In this document: one piece after another, positions 7,398 through 14,912 of the stretch
Layout: each line of letters opens with the position of its first letter
Numbering within the stretch: position 1 is the first letter of the stretch
Assembly: GCA_049314555.1 (NCBI GenBank)
Contig: JBMOEW010000036.1
Coordinates: forward strand, 1-29,237
Source: REEB509 sp049314555
GTDB lineage: Bacteria; Pseudomonadota; Alphaproteobacteria; Caulobacterales; Aquidulcibacteraceae
Direction: 5' to 3'
DNA length: 29,237 bases
Made by a program: the position numbers and the translations under genes
Notes under the pieces: model-generated
Database searches by the model: none
Told to the model about the DNA's origin: nothing
What the model saw: the letters and a program-made list of their open reading frames with translations, nothing else

Positions 7398-9518
7398 CTA
7401 TCCCACCGTCTCGGCCCGAAAAACCAACACGTCCCCCGGGCGCAGAACCGGCAACACCAAACCGCCATCCATCAAGACCGCGCCGGGCAAACGCCGCTCC
7501 GCCCCACGCACCCAGTCCGGCGGGCTCTTCATGGAAAACTCCGGGTGCCTCAAAGGTGTAAGCAGCGAGACGGCATAAATCTTGTCCGCCACAAGGCCGG
7601 TCAGTCGTAATGTGTCCGGCACAGAAAAAGCTGCGGTGTCGCATTGCGCCACACTAATGAGCTGCCCGTTTGGGGTCTCGACAGAAAACGCCACCACAGA
7701 AACATCACTGTGCTCAAGCCGGCGCAGCCGGCCATGATGTGCCTCTGCCCGAATGGATTTATAGAAAGAGACGTAGCCGCGCAACGCCTCCAACTCCTTG
7801 GCGCTCAACGCCGTCAGGTCCGCCTCTACGCCAAAGTGTCCGAACATGGCCGTAAGCGCCCGTGTGTCCAATCGGGTAATGCGTCCGGTGGTGTGCGAAA
7901 TCTTCGGCCCCACATGTGCCCCCATCACCTCCGGTGGAAAGAACAATCCAAACGCCCGTTGCTGACGCTGCCGATCAAACGGATCATTGCAATCGGAGAC
8001 CCAGATCCGCTCGCATCGAGACAACATGCCAAAGTCCGCCCGCGCTCCGCCGCTGGCGCAGGCCTCTATTTCCAAATTCGGATGCGCCGCACGCAGACGA
8101 TCGATCAAGTCATAAACCGCCCGCATCTGCGCAACACCACAAGGACGGCCATCGCTGGTCGCGTGGCTGGTGTCGCGATTGAAATCCCACTTTAGATAGT
8201 CGGCACCACTCCCCCGGAGAGCCGCGTCGATCTGCCTAAAGATCGCTTCTTGAGCTTCAAGGATCGTCAAATCCAGGATCAACTGGCCGCGCCCCATTGG
8301 CTGCAAACGACCAGCTTCCCCGCGCACCCAATCAGGATGAGCCTCATAAAGTCTGCTATTGGGATTAACGCTCTCAGGCTCCACCCAGAGCCCAAACGAC
8401 ATGCCAAGTGCTCTCACATGATCCGCAAGGGGACGAAGACCTTGCGGGTAAATCACCGGATCGGCAACCCAGTCGCCAAGACCAGCAGCATCGCTTCGCC
8501 GCCCCAAAAACCAGCCGTCATCTAGAACAAACCGCTCAACACCAACCTCCGCCGCCACCCCCGCGAGTGCCTTCAGTCGATCCTGGTCGTGATCAAAATA
8601 CATCGCTTCCCAGGTGTTGAAATGCACCATCCGCGGACGATGCTTCATCCGCTGGGGCAAGATCGCAGCGCGCACAAACCGGTGCATGCGGTCGCTAAAA
8701 CCATTCAAACCCGCCTCGCTGCGTGCAGCATAGAGCGGCGGCGCCTGATAAGACTGGCCCGCTTCAAGGTTGACTTCGGAAGGGGCCAGCGTCGCCCCCA
8801 ACTGAATTTGCACACGCCCATCCCGCACGCGCTCCACCAAAACCTCGCTGTCGCCGCTCCAACCCAAATGGGCCCCCAGCACAACCCCGTGGTCCTCGCC
8901 AAACCCGGCCTCCCCCACGATCACAAACGGCGGCGCGTGATGCGAGGTGCGCCCGGTTCTGTTTTCACTTACAATGCCGCCGTGCCCCAGCTGCAACCGC
9001 TCGGTTTGAAACTCGTTGGTCCAGCGCCCGCCAAAGCGCAATACCTCACTGTACGGAATAACCAAGGCAGCCGGCACGAACCGGTTCACGGTGATCGACC
9101 GCTCACCCGCACACGCAACGCGCGCCGAAAAGGTCGCAACCCCAGTGCGGTGCAAACTGATCTCTTGCCAGATGTGAACCCCGCCCTCATCAACAAGCAA
9201 CGCACCCAGATGATCTGGCTGCACTTCCAGCCTCGCAAGCTTCAACTGAAGAATGGATCGGCCATCGGCAAAAGTGACAGAAACGGCGGGCCGTCCCGTA
9301 AAACCTCGCCCGCCATCAGGCATCAAGTCCAGCACCTCGCCGCAATCCAAAAGCCCATGCGGCACGGGTCGCAGCGTCCCTGCCGCCACCTGCGTCAGAT
9401 CCACGTCGGTCGGCAGGCGCCGTCCCCAATACGCGATGGCCAACGGCCCGCCATCGACGCTGGCAAAAACGATCGTATCGGCATCGCCGTCCAATCGCAC
9501 CGGCAAAAACGGACTCAC
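7398..9518 (-). CDS. GH36 alpha-galactosidase-like glycoside hydrolase
   Basis: This 706-residue GH36 protein has an N-terminal beta-sandwich followed by a TIM barrel. It shows VLDDGWF (about 332-337), the nucleophile Asp445 in YLKWDFNRD, EACASGGARADFGML (about 486-499) and the acid/base Asp509 in WVSDCNDPFDR. GH36 enzymes remove terminal alpha-galactosyl, and in some members N-acetylgalactosaminyl, groups. No clear signal peptide is seen, so it is probably cytoplasmic. The start is GTG at 9518 with AAGGAGG five bases upstream. It lies 51 bp after two SnoaL_4 genes on the same strand and may share their transcript, though no sugar transporter is nearby. Confidence 0.9.
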   Translation of the reverse strand: MSPFLPVRLDGDADTIVFASVDGGPLAIAYWGRRLPTDVDLTQVAAGTLRPVPHGLLDCGEVLDLMPDGGRGFTGRPAVSVTFADGRSILQLKLARLEVQPDHLGALLVDEGGVHIWQEISLHRTGVATFSARVACAGERSITVNRFVPAALVIPYSEVLRFGGRWTNEFQTERLQLGHGGIVSENRTGRTSHHAPPFVIVGEAGFGEDHGVVLGAHLGWSGDSEVLVERVRDGRVQIQLGATLAPSEVNLEAGQSYQAPPLYAARSEAGLNGFSDRMHRFVRAAILPQRMKHRPRMVHFNTWEAMYFDHDQDRLKALAGVAAEVGVERFVLDDGWFLGRRSDAAGLGDWVADPVIYPQGLRPLADHVRALGMSFGLWVEPESVNPNSRLYEAHPDWVRGEAGRLQPMGRGQLILDLTILEAQEAIFRQIDAALRGSGADYLKWDFNRDTSHATSDGRPCGVAQMRAVYDLIDRLRAAHPNLEIEACASGGARADFGMLSRCERIWVSDCNDPFDRQRQQRAFGLFFPPEVMGAHVGPKISHTTGRITRLDTRALTAMFGHFGVEADLTALSAKELEALRGYVSFYKSIRAEAHHGRLRRLEHSDVSVVAFSVETPNGQLISVAQCDTAAFSVPDTLRLTGLVADKIYAVSLLTPLRHPEFSMKSPPDWVRGAERRLPGAVLMDGGLVLPVLRPGDVLVFRAETVG

Positions 9519-9569
9519 AAATCCCTCCTTGGCGGGCGAGGTGCCGCCCCAAGCAGCCGTACGTTCAGC

Positions 9570-10112
9570 TCACGGCCGCGGCGGCACATGCCATGCCGGA
9601 TCATCCGGACCATGACGACCCCGCTGCTCAATCGGCAACAGGGAAAAGCCGTTTTCCGCGGCGTCAGTTTGGCGTTGCCAATCATGGACGCCGGTGCGAT
9701 GCGCAATCAGCCACACGCCGCTACACCGCTCAAACCGGTCAACATACCGCCCACCGATCACCAAATCCTGCGGCGCTCCATTACCCACAAACGCGGCTCC
9801 CTCAGGCGTCACAGCGGGGATGCGGTGCGTCGCCGTGAAATAGCTTTCCACGTGCGCCACATCCCCCTCAAGACGGATCAGCGGCGCCGACAAATGGTGA
9901 TGCGTCATGTCGAGGTTGACGAGCACGTTGTGTGCGAACCCCAAAAAATCGGCCGAAAGACCGTCAAAGCCTCCATGGCGATGCGTCGAATCCGGATGAA
10001 AACAGGAAGCCAACAAGGCCTGATCGCGCCGATCAAGCGCGTGGCAATACCGAACCAAAACGGCGATGATCTCCAGCTGATCCGCCGCCGCCGCCAGTCG
10101 TTCCGTGCTCAT
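9570..10112 (-). CDS. SnoaL_4/NTF2-like protein A (LinA/scytalone-dehydratase-like)
   Basis: This 180-residue protein has a cone-shaped NTF2/SnoaL_4 fold by pattern: an N-terminal helix with RYCHALDRRD, then an HHHLS strand, then GGRYVDRFERCSGVWLIAHRTGVHDW. Asp27 and His72 align with catalytic Asp25 and His73 of LinA, and Arg139 with LinA Arg129 (LinA recalled, not aligned by software). The start at 10112 overlaps the stop of the upstream homologue by ATGA; an in-frame start at 10136 would extend into that gene. It is the second gene of a likely transcript beginning at 10639. Family members include dehydratases, dehydrochlorinases and isomerases; its reaction is unknown. Confidence 0.8.
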   Translation of the reverse strand: MSTERLAAAADQLEIIAVLVRYCHALDRRDQALLASCFHPDSTHRHGGFDGLSADFLGFAHNVLVNLDMTHHHLSAPLIRLEGDVAHVESYFTATHRIPAVTPEGAAFVGNGAPQDLVIGGRYVDRFERCSGVWLIAHRTGVHDWQRQTDAAENGFSLLPIEQRGRHGPDDPAWHVPPRP

Positions 10113-10639
10113 CTCAAATGCTCCGCAGTTGCCCAAGGATCGGCTGTGCCGCGCCCGCCGCGCATTTTGAGCTGGGCAAACAACCCCTCATCCCAAATCG
10201 CCGTGGACGGACCATTTTGATTCCAATCCATCACATAAAGCCGGTGCTTGATCCGCCACTCCCCAGACCGTTTTTCGAACCGGTCAAGGTATCGCCCCCC
10301 CACCACCATCTCACGGTCCTGGCCGGCGGCTGGCAGCAGATGATACGCGACACAGTATGTCTCCGCCCTCGCCCAATCCCCCATCAGCTCGATGTGAATG
10401 TTGGAAATCGCGTGCATGGTGCCCTTCATGCCGGAAAGCGCCGGCATCAAAGCCGCCGCGAACGCCCAGCCAGGCCCCACAAAGCTGCCGTGATCATCGA
10501 CGGAATCTTCCCAGTACACGGACTTGAGCAGCGCCTCATCGCATCGGTCTACCCCTCGGCAATACCGTACCAACGCGGCTTCGATGGCGCACCGGTCCTC
10601 AAGCAACTCCAATCGAAGGGCAAGCGAGTCTTGCGTCAT
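10109..10639 (-). CDS. SnoaL_4/NTF2-like protein B
   Basis: This 176-residue paralogue of its neighbour has RYCRGVDRCDEALL with Asp31, then MKGTMHAISNIHIEL with His76, then GGRYLDRFEKRSGEWRIKHRLYVMDW with Arg133. The C-terminus carries a KMRGGRGTADP tail also seen in proteins C and E. It is the first gene leftward from the divergent region shared with the TetR-family regulator at 10766. Its ATGA overlap with protein A suggests coupled translation. It is probably a small cytoplasmic lyase- or isomerase-type enzyme, but this is inference from family. Confidence 0.82.
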   Translation of the reverse strand: MTQDSLALRLELLEDRCAIEAALVRYCRGVDRCDEALLKSVYWEDSVDDHGSFVGPGWAFAAALMPALSGMKGTMHAISNIHIELMGDWARAETYCVAYHLLPAAGQDREMVVGGRYLDRFEKRSGEWRIKHRLYVMDWNQNGPSTAIWDEGLFAQLKMRGGRGTADPWATAEHLR

Positions 10640-10684
10640 AGTGTGATCACCCCTTTGGTCAAGGCACCGGAATGCGAAACAAGT

Positions 10685-10698
10685 TCTAGCCGACTAGA
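10685..10698. promoter_or_regulatory. Candidate operator palindrome TCTAG-CCGA-CTAGA
   Basis: A perfect 5-bp-arm palindrome with a 4-bp spacer lies in the 126-bp region between the divergent SnoaL_4 gene (start 10639) and the TetR-family gene (start 10766). Location and symmetry fit an operator for the local regulator. No clear -35/-10 pair could be set beside it, and the arms are short, so this is tentative. Confidence 0.4.
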
Positions 10699-10765
10699 GA
10701 TTTTCAGCAACCACGCTTATAGGTTCTGTCGAAGGCTATCCGCCGCAACCCTCACGACCCCTGCC

Positions 10766-11491
10766 ATGAGCCCTCCAAAACCCTCAAAGATCAAGCAACC
10801 CAAGTCTGCAGCGCGCACCCCCACAGGGCGCCCAAGTCGCAGGCATGCCACGGTCAAGAGCCTCGACACGCATGAAGCCATCATTGCTTCCACATTGCGT
10901 TGCTTCCACCGCGATGGCTATTTCCGCACCAACATGTCAACGGTGGCGAAGGATGCCGGCATCACCCGGGGCTGCATGCAATATTATTTTCCAACCACGG
11001 AAGCTCTTCTGGAAACCGCTGTCACGCGCCTGGTGCGAGGCCTGTGCGAAGCCCACGCCGCCAGCTTGCAGCACGCACCGGATGGCGTAGAGCGTCTGGA
11101 ATATGCCGTAGACGTCGCTTTCCGCGCAGCCCAAGACAAGAACTATCAGGTTTTGGTGGAACTGATGGCCGCCGCCCGAACCGAGCCCGCGCTCCGCCCC
11201 ATCCTGACCCAGGCCATGCGCCAGTTCGACCAAATGCGCGTACAATTATCCACGGCGCTTTTTGGGGACGAGAAGAAAGCCTCAGAGCCAGCCTACCGCG
11301 CCGCCTCCGATCTTGTTTCGCTGATGGCCGCCGGCATGGCAATCTACATTTTTCCGGACGATCCAAAAGGGCGCGCCGACGCCCTATCAACCTCCCTCAA
11401 GGACGAAGTTTTCCACCTATGGAAGCTGCCAAGACCAGCAATGCAAAGGCAGAATCCCGCCCCGCTCAAGAAGGCACGGCACCCTGCGTAA
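10766..11491 (+). CDS. TetR/AcrR-family transcriptional regulator
   Basis: This 241-residue protein starts with a basic, Pro/Lys-rich tail of about 30 residues. Then come the TetR N-terminal helices IIASTLRCFHRDGYFRTNM and the helix-turn-helix STVAKDAGITRGCMQYYFP (about 58-76), followed by a helical ligand-binding region. The start at 10766 is chosen because the coding frame upstream runs through a region without homology. Such proteins usually repress neighbouring genes until a small molecule binds. It is divergent from protein B, with a candidate operator between them. Its 3' end overlaps the convergent SDR by 26 bp. Confidence 0.88.
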   Translation: MSPPKPSKIKQPKSAARTPTGRPSRRHATVKSLDTHEAIIASTLRCFHRDGYFRTNMSTVAKDAGITRGCMQYYFPTTEALLETAVTRLVRGLCEAHAASLQHAPDGVERLEYAVDVAFRAAQDKNYQVLVELMAAARTEPALRPILTQAMRQFDQMRVQLSTALFGDEKKASEPAYRAASDLVSLMAAGMAIYIFPDDPKGRADALSTSLKDEVFHLWKLPRPAMQRQNPAPLKKARHPA

Positions 11492-12257
11492 CCGACGCGG
11501 TGTTATCCACAACGATAGCCTGACCACTGATGAACCGGCTTTCATCGCTCGCCAGAAAAACCACCGTGTGCGCAATATCATTGGGCGCACCAAGGCGATT
11601 GCCGGAATTGGCCGGTGCCTGACGCGCCGCCACAGAGCCCGATTTGATCAACTTCGTCATCCGGTCAGGCATGGACTGCACCATCGGCGTATCAATCCCA
11701 GCCGGGTGCACACTGTTGCAGCGGATCGGATCCTTGAGCTGCGCACAGTGCACCGCAACAGCCCGAGTCAGCGCTTCGACCGCGCCTTTGGCGGCGCAGT
11801 AGGCGGCCACATAGGGTTCGCCCTGGAGAGATGCAATCGACGCCATGTTGATGATCGATCCGCCCCCGGACTGACGCATCGCCGGCACGGCGTGCTTGCA
11901 GCCAAAAAAGGTGCCGTCCGCACTCACGGCCATCACGAACCGATAGTGCTCCTCGGTCGCATCCTCAATCGTTCCAACTTCCACAACGCCCGCATTATTG
12001 ACGAGGACGTCAAGCCGTCCCTCCTGCGCCATCACGTCCCCGATCAGCGCAACCCACTCCGCCTCGCTGCGCACGTCATGCTTCACAAAGCGCGCACCAG
12101 CTCCAATTTCGGCGGCAACCCGCGTGCCATTCGCCACATCCACATCCGTGAGAACCACCCGCGCGCCTTCCTTCGCAAACAGCCGCGCATCGGCCTCGCC
12201 GAGCCCCTTGGCCGCGCCAGTAATGATCGCGACTTTTCCTGCCAACCGTCCGGACAT
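11466..12257 (-). CDS. Short-chain dehydrogenase/reductase (SDR), NAD-type
   Basis: This 263-residue classical SDR has the dinucleotide motif TGAAKGLG (13-20), Asp38 after the second strand (VVLTDVD), which favours NAD(H), NNAG (87-90), a Ser at 140/143 and YxxxK with Tyr153 and Lys157. SDRs oxidise alcohols or reduce ketones on varied substrates. An AAGGAG lies about eight bases before ATG 12257, and a 12-bp-arm hairpin sits about 25 bp upstream. The TonB receptor gene is upstream on the same strand. Confidence 0.9.
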   Translation of the reverse strand: MSGRLAGKVAIITGAAKGLGEADARLFAKEGARVVLTDVDVANGTRVAAEIGAGARFVKHDVRSEAEWVALIGDVMAQEGRLDVLVNNAGVVEVGTIEDATEEHYRFVMAVSADGTFFGCKHAVPAMRQSGGGSIINMASIASLQGEPYVAAYCAAKGAVEALTRAVAVHCAQLKDPIRCNSVHPAGIDTPMVQSMPDRMTKLIKSGSVAARQAPANSGNRLGAPNDIAHTVVFLASDESRFISGQAIVVDNTASVTQGAVPS

Positions 12258-12281
12258 GGAATACTCTCCTTAAAAATCGAA

Positions 12282-12313
12282 GATGCGACGTGATTTTTCC
12301 GTCACGTCGCATC
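12282..12313 (-). terminator. Hairpin with perfect 12-bp stem, possible terminator or leader element
   Basis: GATGCGACGTGA (12282-12293) pairs perfectly with TCACGTCGCATC (12302-12313) around an 8-base loop. On the minus strand it follows the TonB receptor stop and is followed within five bases by a five-T run, so it may end that transcript. It also lies just upstream of the SDR ribosome-binding site and could act as an attenuator or operator. Confidence 0.55.
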
Positions 12314-12383
12314 ATCATTTCAGAAATTGGCTGAGGGACAAGCGTGCCGAGCGATCAGCAATCCTCACCCCAGTGCGCTTGGG

Positions 12384-14732
12384 TTAAAACTCCGCCGACA
12401 GCTCGACTCCGTAGCTGCGCGTTTGTGCAGGAACACCGAAATAGAACACGCCCGCATCCAAGGTGGATACAATCCGCGCGTCGTCCTCGGCAAACGCGTC
12501 CTTTGCAAAGCCGGTGATCCGGAAACTGTTGCCGGAGCTCAGCTCTTGCTCATAGGTCAGGCTAAGGTCCGCTTGGCCATAGGCGTCGATCAAATGCCGC
12601 CCCAGCCGGTCCCGAACCAGACCGGTCGAGTATTCATCGGTCCAAGCATAGCTGCCCTGCGCAATCAACAACCCACCATTGCCGAGCGGCCACGTGTAGT
12701 CGCCCACCACAGACGCTGTTGCCTCAGGTGCCCGCCGGATCAATCGTTGGTCGGCCACATCTGTTCTGACGCCGGTGACAGGGTCCCGCACAAAGAACTC
12801 ATCATACTCAGCACTCAGAACCCCAAAGGCACCCCGCAGCTGGAAGTTGTCCGTGACCGCCCACTGAATTTCCAGCTCCACCCCTTGGATGGTGGCCGAA
12901 GCGGCGTTCTCCACAACCGTTTCAGTTCCACCAGTACCAACGGCCGGCCGGATAATCTCCGCCTGCTGATCAGTATAGCTTGCGTAGAAGATCGTTGGGT
13001 TGAAGCGCAACCGACGATCAAACAAGTCGGTCCTCATCCCAAACTCAAAGCTATCCACGTATTCCGGATCATAGGGGCCAACCGCCGCGAGCCGCGTCGC
13101 CCGGCCATTCCATCCCCCAGAGCGGAACCCCCGCGACCAGCCGCCGTACACCAGCACATTTTCGCTGGGGCTCCAGTCCAAGATAACCCGGCCCGTCAGG
13201 GCATCCCAGCTCTCCGATCCCTTGAAGTTGAAGATACCGCGGGGATCAGGCGTGTTGGTGCCAGGGGTGTTGCCTTGGAACTGACTGTTCAGCCGGAAGT
13301 CCTTCTCTTCCATGGTGTAGCGGCCACCGATCGTCAGCTCCCATTGTGGCGCCAACTCAACCACGGCTTCAGCGTAGGCAGCCCAGCTGGTCAGCTCTTG
13401 GCCGGCCGTAAAGATCTGCGCAGGGGCCCCGAAGGCAAAAGACTGCGCCCGCGTTGGAGGCCCAGTAATCTCACCAGGCAAGGAACCCGGCGCAATCGAA
13501 TAGTCCGAGCTCAGATAATACAACCCGGTGACCAGCCCGATATTCTCGGTCGGTTGCAGCGCCAAACGCAGCTCCTGGCTGAACTGCGAAAACTCCTGCA
13601 CGCGCACGGCGATGAACAACGGAACAGCGCCACCGAAGAACCCAGGCGAGCCGGTATTCTCTTCGCTCAACAATTCATCCGTATCGCGCCAACCGGTAAT
13701 GGCGGTGAGCGTCGCGCCGTTATCGAACTCCCAATTCATTTCGCCCGTGAAAGCCGCACCATCGATATAGCTGCGGAACGGGATCGGCGAGCGATAGGTC
13801 TCGATGCCGGCTTCAGCCGCCGCGATCGAAGACACCCCACATGCCGCTTGCGAGGCAAACAAAATCCTTCCCAAATCGCAGAAGGTTGGAGCCGATGCGC
13901 CAGACTCAGCAGCCGGGCGCGTCAGATTGACAGGCCCCACAAACCGCGACCGATCGGTCACCACCTCAAGCGTCGCCAACGCATTGAACCCGCCGGGCGC
14001 GTGGTCATACGCCAACGTCACCCCGCCGCTGAACACCGCAAGCCCATCGTCTTGGTCCGATGGGCGCGCCAGGTTGGTCGCAAACAAATCGTTCTCGCGA
14101 TAAAACGCGAAGGCCTTGGCCGCCAATTGGTCGCCCGCAAACGACGGCGAATTCAACACCAGCTGGTAATCGCGGGCGTTGTTGTTGGCAAAGCGCGCGC
14201 CGATCCGAGCCCCCAGTTCACCGGTCGGGCGGGTACGCCGCACACTGACAGTACCACCGATCGTGTTGCGCCCCGCCAAGGTTCCCTGCGGCCCGCGCAG
14301 AATTTCGATGCTCTCGACGTCAAAAACATCGAACGCGGCGGACGTACTCGTGGCCAGGAAAACCCCGTCAATCGAGGTTCCAATCGCCGGCTCAAACGTC
14401 TTTTCAAGGTCTGCAAAGCTCACCCCGCGGAACGACGCCGCCAGCGCATTCCCGGCAAAGTTCACATTCGAAAGGATCACGTTTGGCGTGAACTTTTGAA
14501 AGTCACTGATCGTGTCCGGAATGGAGCTCTCGATAAACGTTTCGCTGAAAGCTGTGATGGCGAGCGGCACATCTTGGATGCTTTCCGCCCTTTGGCGGCC
14601 CGTCACAACGATCTCTTCGTCGGCATCGGCCTCTTGGGCAACCGCCGGCAAAGCGCCCATCAAGGCGATGCCCGACGACAGCGCCAAAACACTTATGATC
14701 GCGAGGTTGCGCTGCTTGGGTGCACGAACCAT
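12384..14732 (-). CDS. TonB-dependent outer membrane receptor
   Basis: This 782-residue protein has a signal peptide (cleavage near AVAQ-EA, residue 33) followed by a TonB-box-like EEIVVTGRQRAES. The plug domain follows (IQDVPLAITAF, then IEILRGPQGTLAGRNTIGGTV around 135-155), then a long beta-barrel ending in ...SYGVELSAEF with terminal Phe. This is the standard form of an energised outer-membrane importer. There is no N-terminal STN signalling domain. A GGAGG lies upstream of ATG 14732. The position between the TetR/SDR pair and the divergent catabolic operon suggests import of the pathway substrate, but the ligand is unknown. Confidence 0.93.
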   Translation of the reverse strand: MVRAPKQRNLAIISVLALSSGIALMGALPAVAQEADADEEIVVTGRQRAESIQDVPLAITAFSETFIESSIPDTISDFQKFTPNVILSNVNFAGNALAASFRGVSFADLEKTFEPAIGTSIDGVFLATSTSAAFDVFDVESIEILRGPQGTLAGRNTIGGTVSVRRTRPTGELGARIGARFANNNARDYQLVLNSPSFAGDQLAAKAFAFYRENDLFATNLARPSDQDDGLAVFSGGVTLAYDHAPGGFNALATLEVVTDRSRFVGPVNLTRPAAESGASAPTFCDLGRILFASQAACGVSSIAAAEAGIETYRSPIPFRSYIDGAAFTGEMNWEFDNGATLTAITGWRDTDELLSEENTGSPGFFGGAVPLFIAVRVQEFSQFSQELRLALQPTENIGLVTGLYYLSSDYSIAPGSLPGEITGPPTRAQSFAFGAPAQIFTAGQELTSWAAYAEAVVELAPQWELTIGGRYTMEEKDFRLNSQFQGNTPGTNTPDPRGIFNFKGSESWDALTGRVILDWSPSENVLVYGGWSRGFRSGGWNGRATRLAAVGPYDPEYVDSFEFGMRTDLFDRRLRFNPTIFYASYTDQQAEIIRPAVGTGGTETVVENAASATIQGVELEIQWAVTDNFQLRGAFGVLSAEYDEFFVRDPVTGVRTDVADQRLIRRAPEATASVVGDYTWPLGNGGLLIAQGSYAWTDEYSTGLVRDRLGRHLIDAYGQADLSLTYEQELSSGNSFRITGFAKDAFAEDDARIVSTLDAGVFYFGVPAQTRSYGVELSAEF

Positions 14733-14752
14733 ACTTCTTTCCTCCCCTGCTC

Positions 14753-14768
14753 GCGCTGTGTGCAGCGC
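14753..14768. promoter_or_regulatory. Candidate operator palindrome GCGCTGTGTGCAGCGC
   Basis: A perfect 6-bp-arm palindrome with a 4-bp spacer lies 20 bp upstream of the TonB receptor start, in the 180-bp divergent region facing the flavoprotein gene. It could be a regulator site or an mRNA leader hairpin. It does not match the TCTAG palindrome upstream of the TetR-family gene. Confidence 0.35.
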
Positions 14769-14912
14769 AACGACACAACGGTGAACCCGCTTTTTGCCAC
14801 ACTCATCCCAACCTCAGTTGCAAAAAAAGTCAATGCTGATGAAAAGTAGAAGAGGGCCAGCAAGCAAAAAAGCAGGGCAACGCGCCGTTTCGGCCAAGAA
14901 GGATCCATCGAA

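Noticed and set aside
8589..10220. 543-residue open frame on the plus strand
   Set aside because: Antisense to the GH36 and SnoaL_4 genes, basic and low-complexity, no domain seen.
12327..14849. Long 840-residue open frame on the plus strand
   Set aside because: It is antisense to the clear TonB receptor and has no domain; long antisense frames are common in GC-rich DNA.
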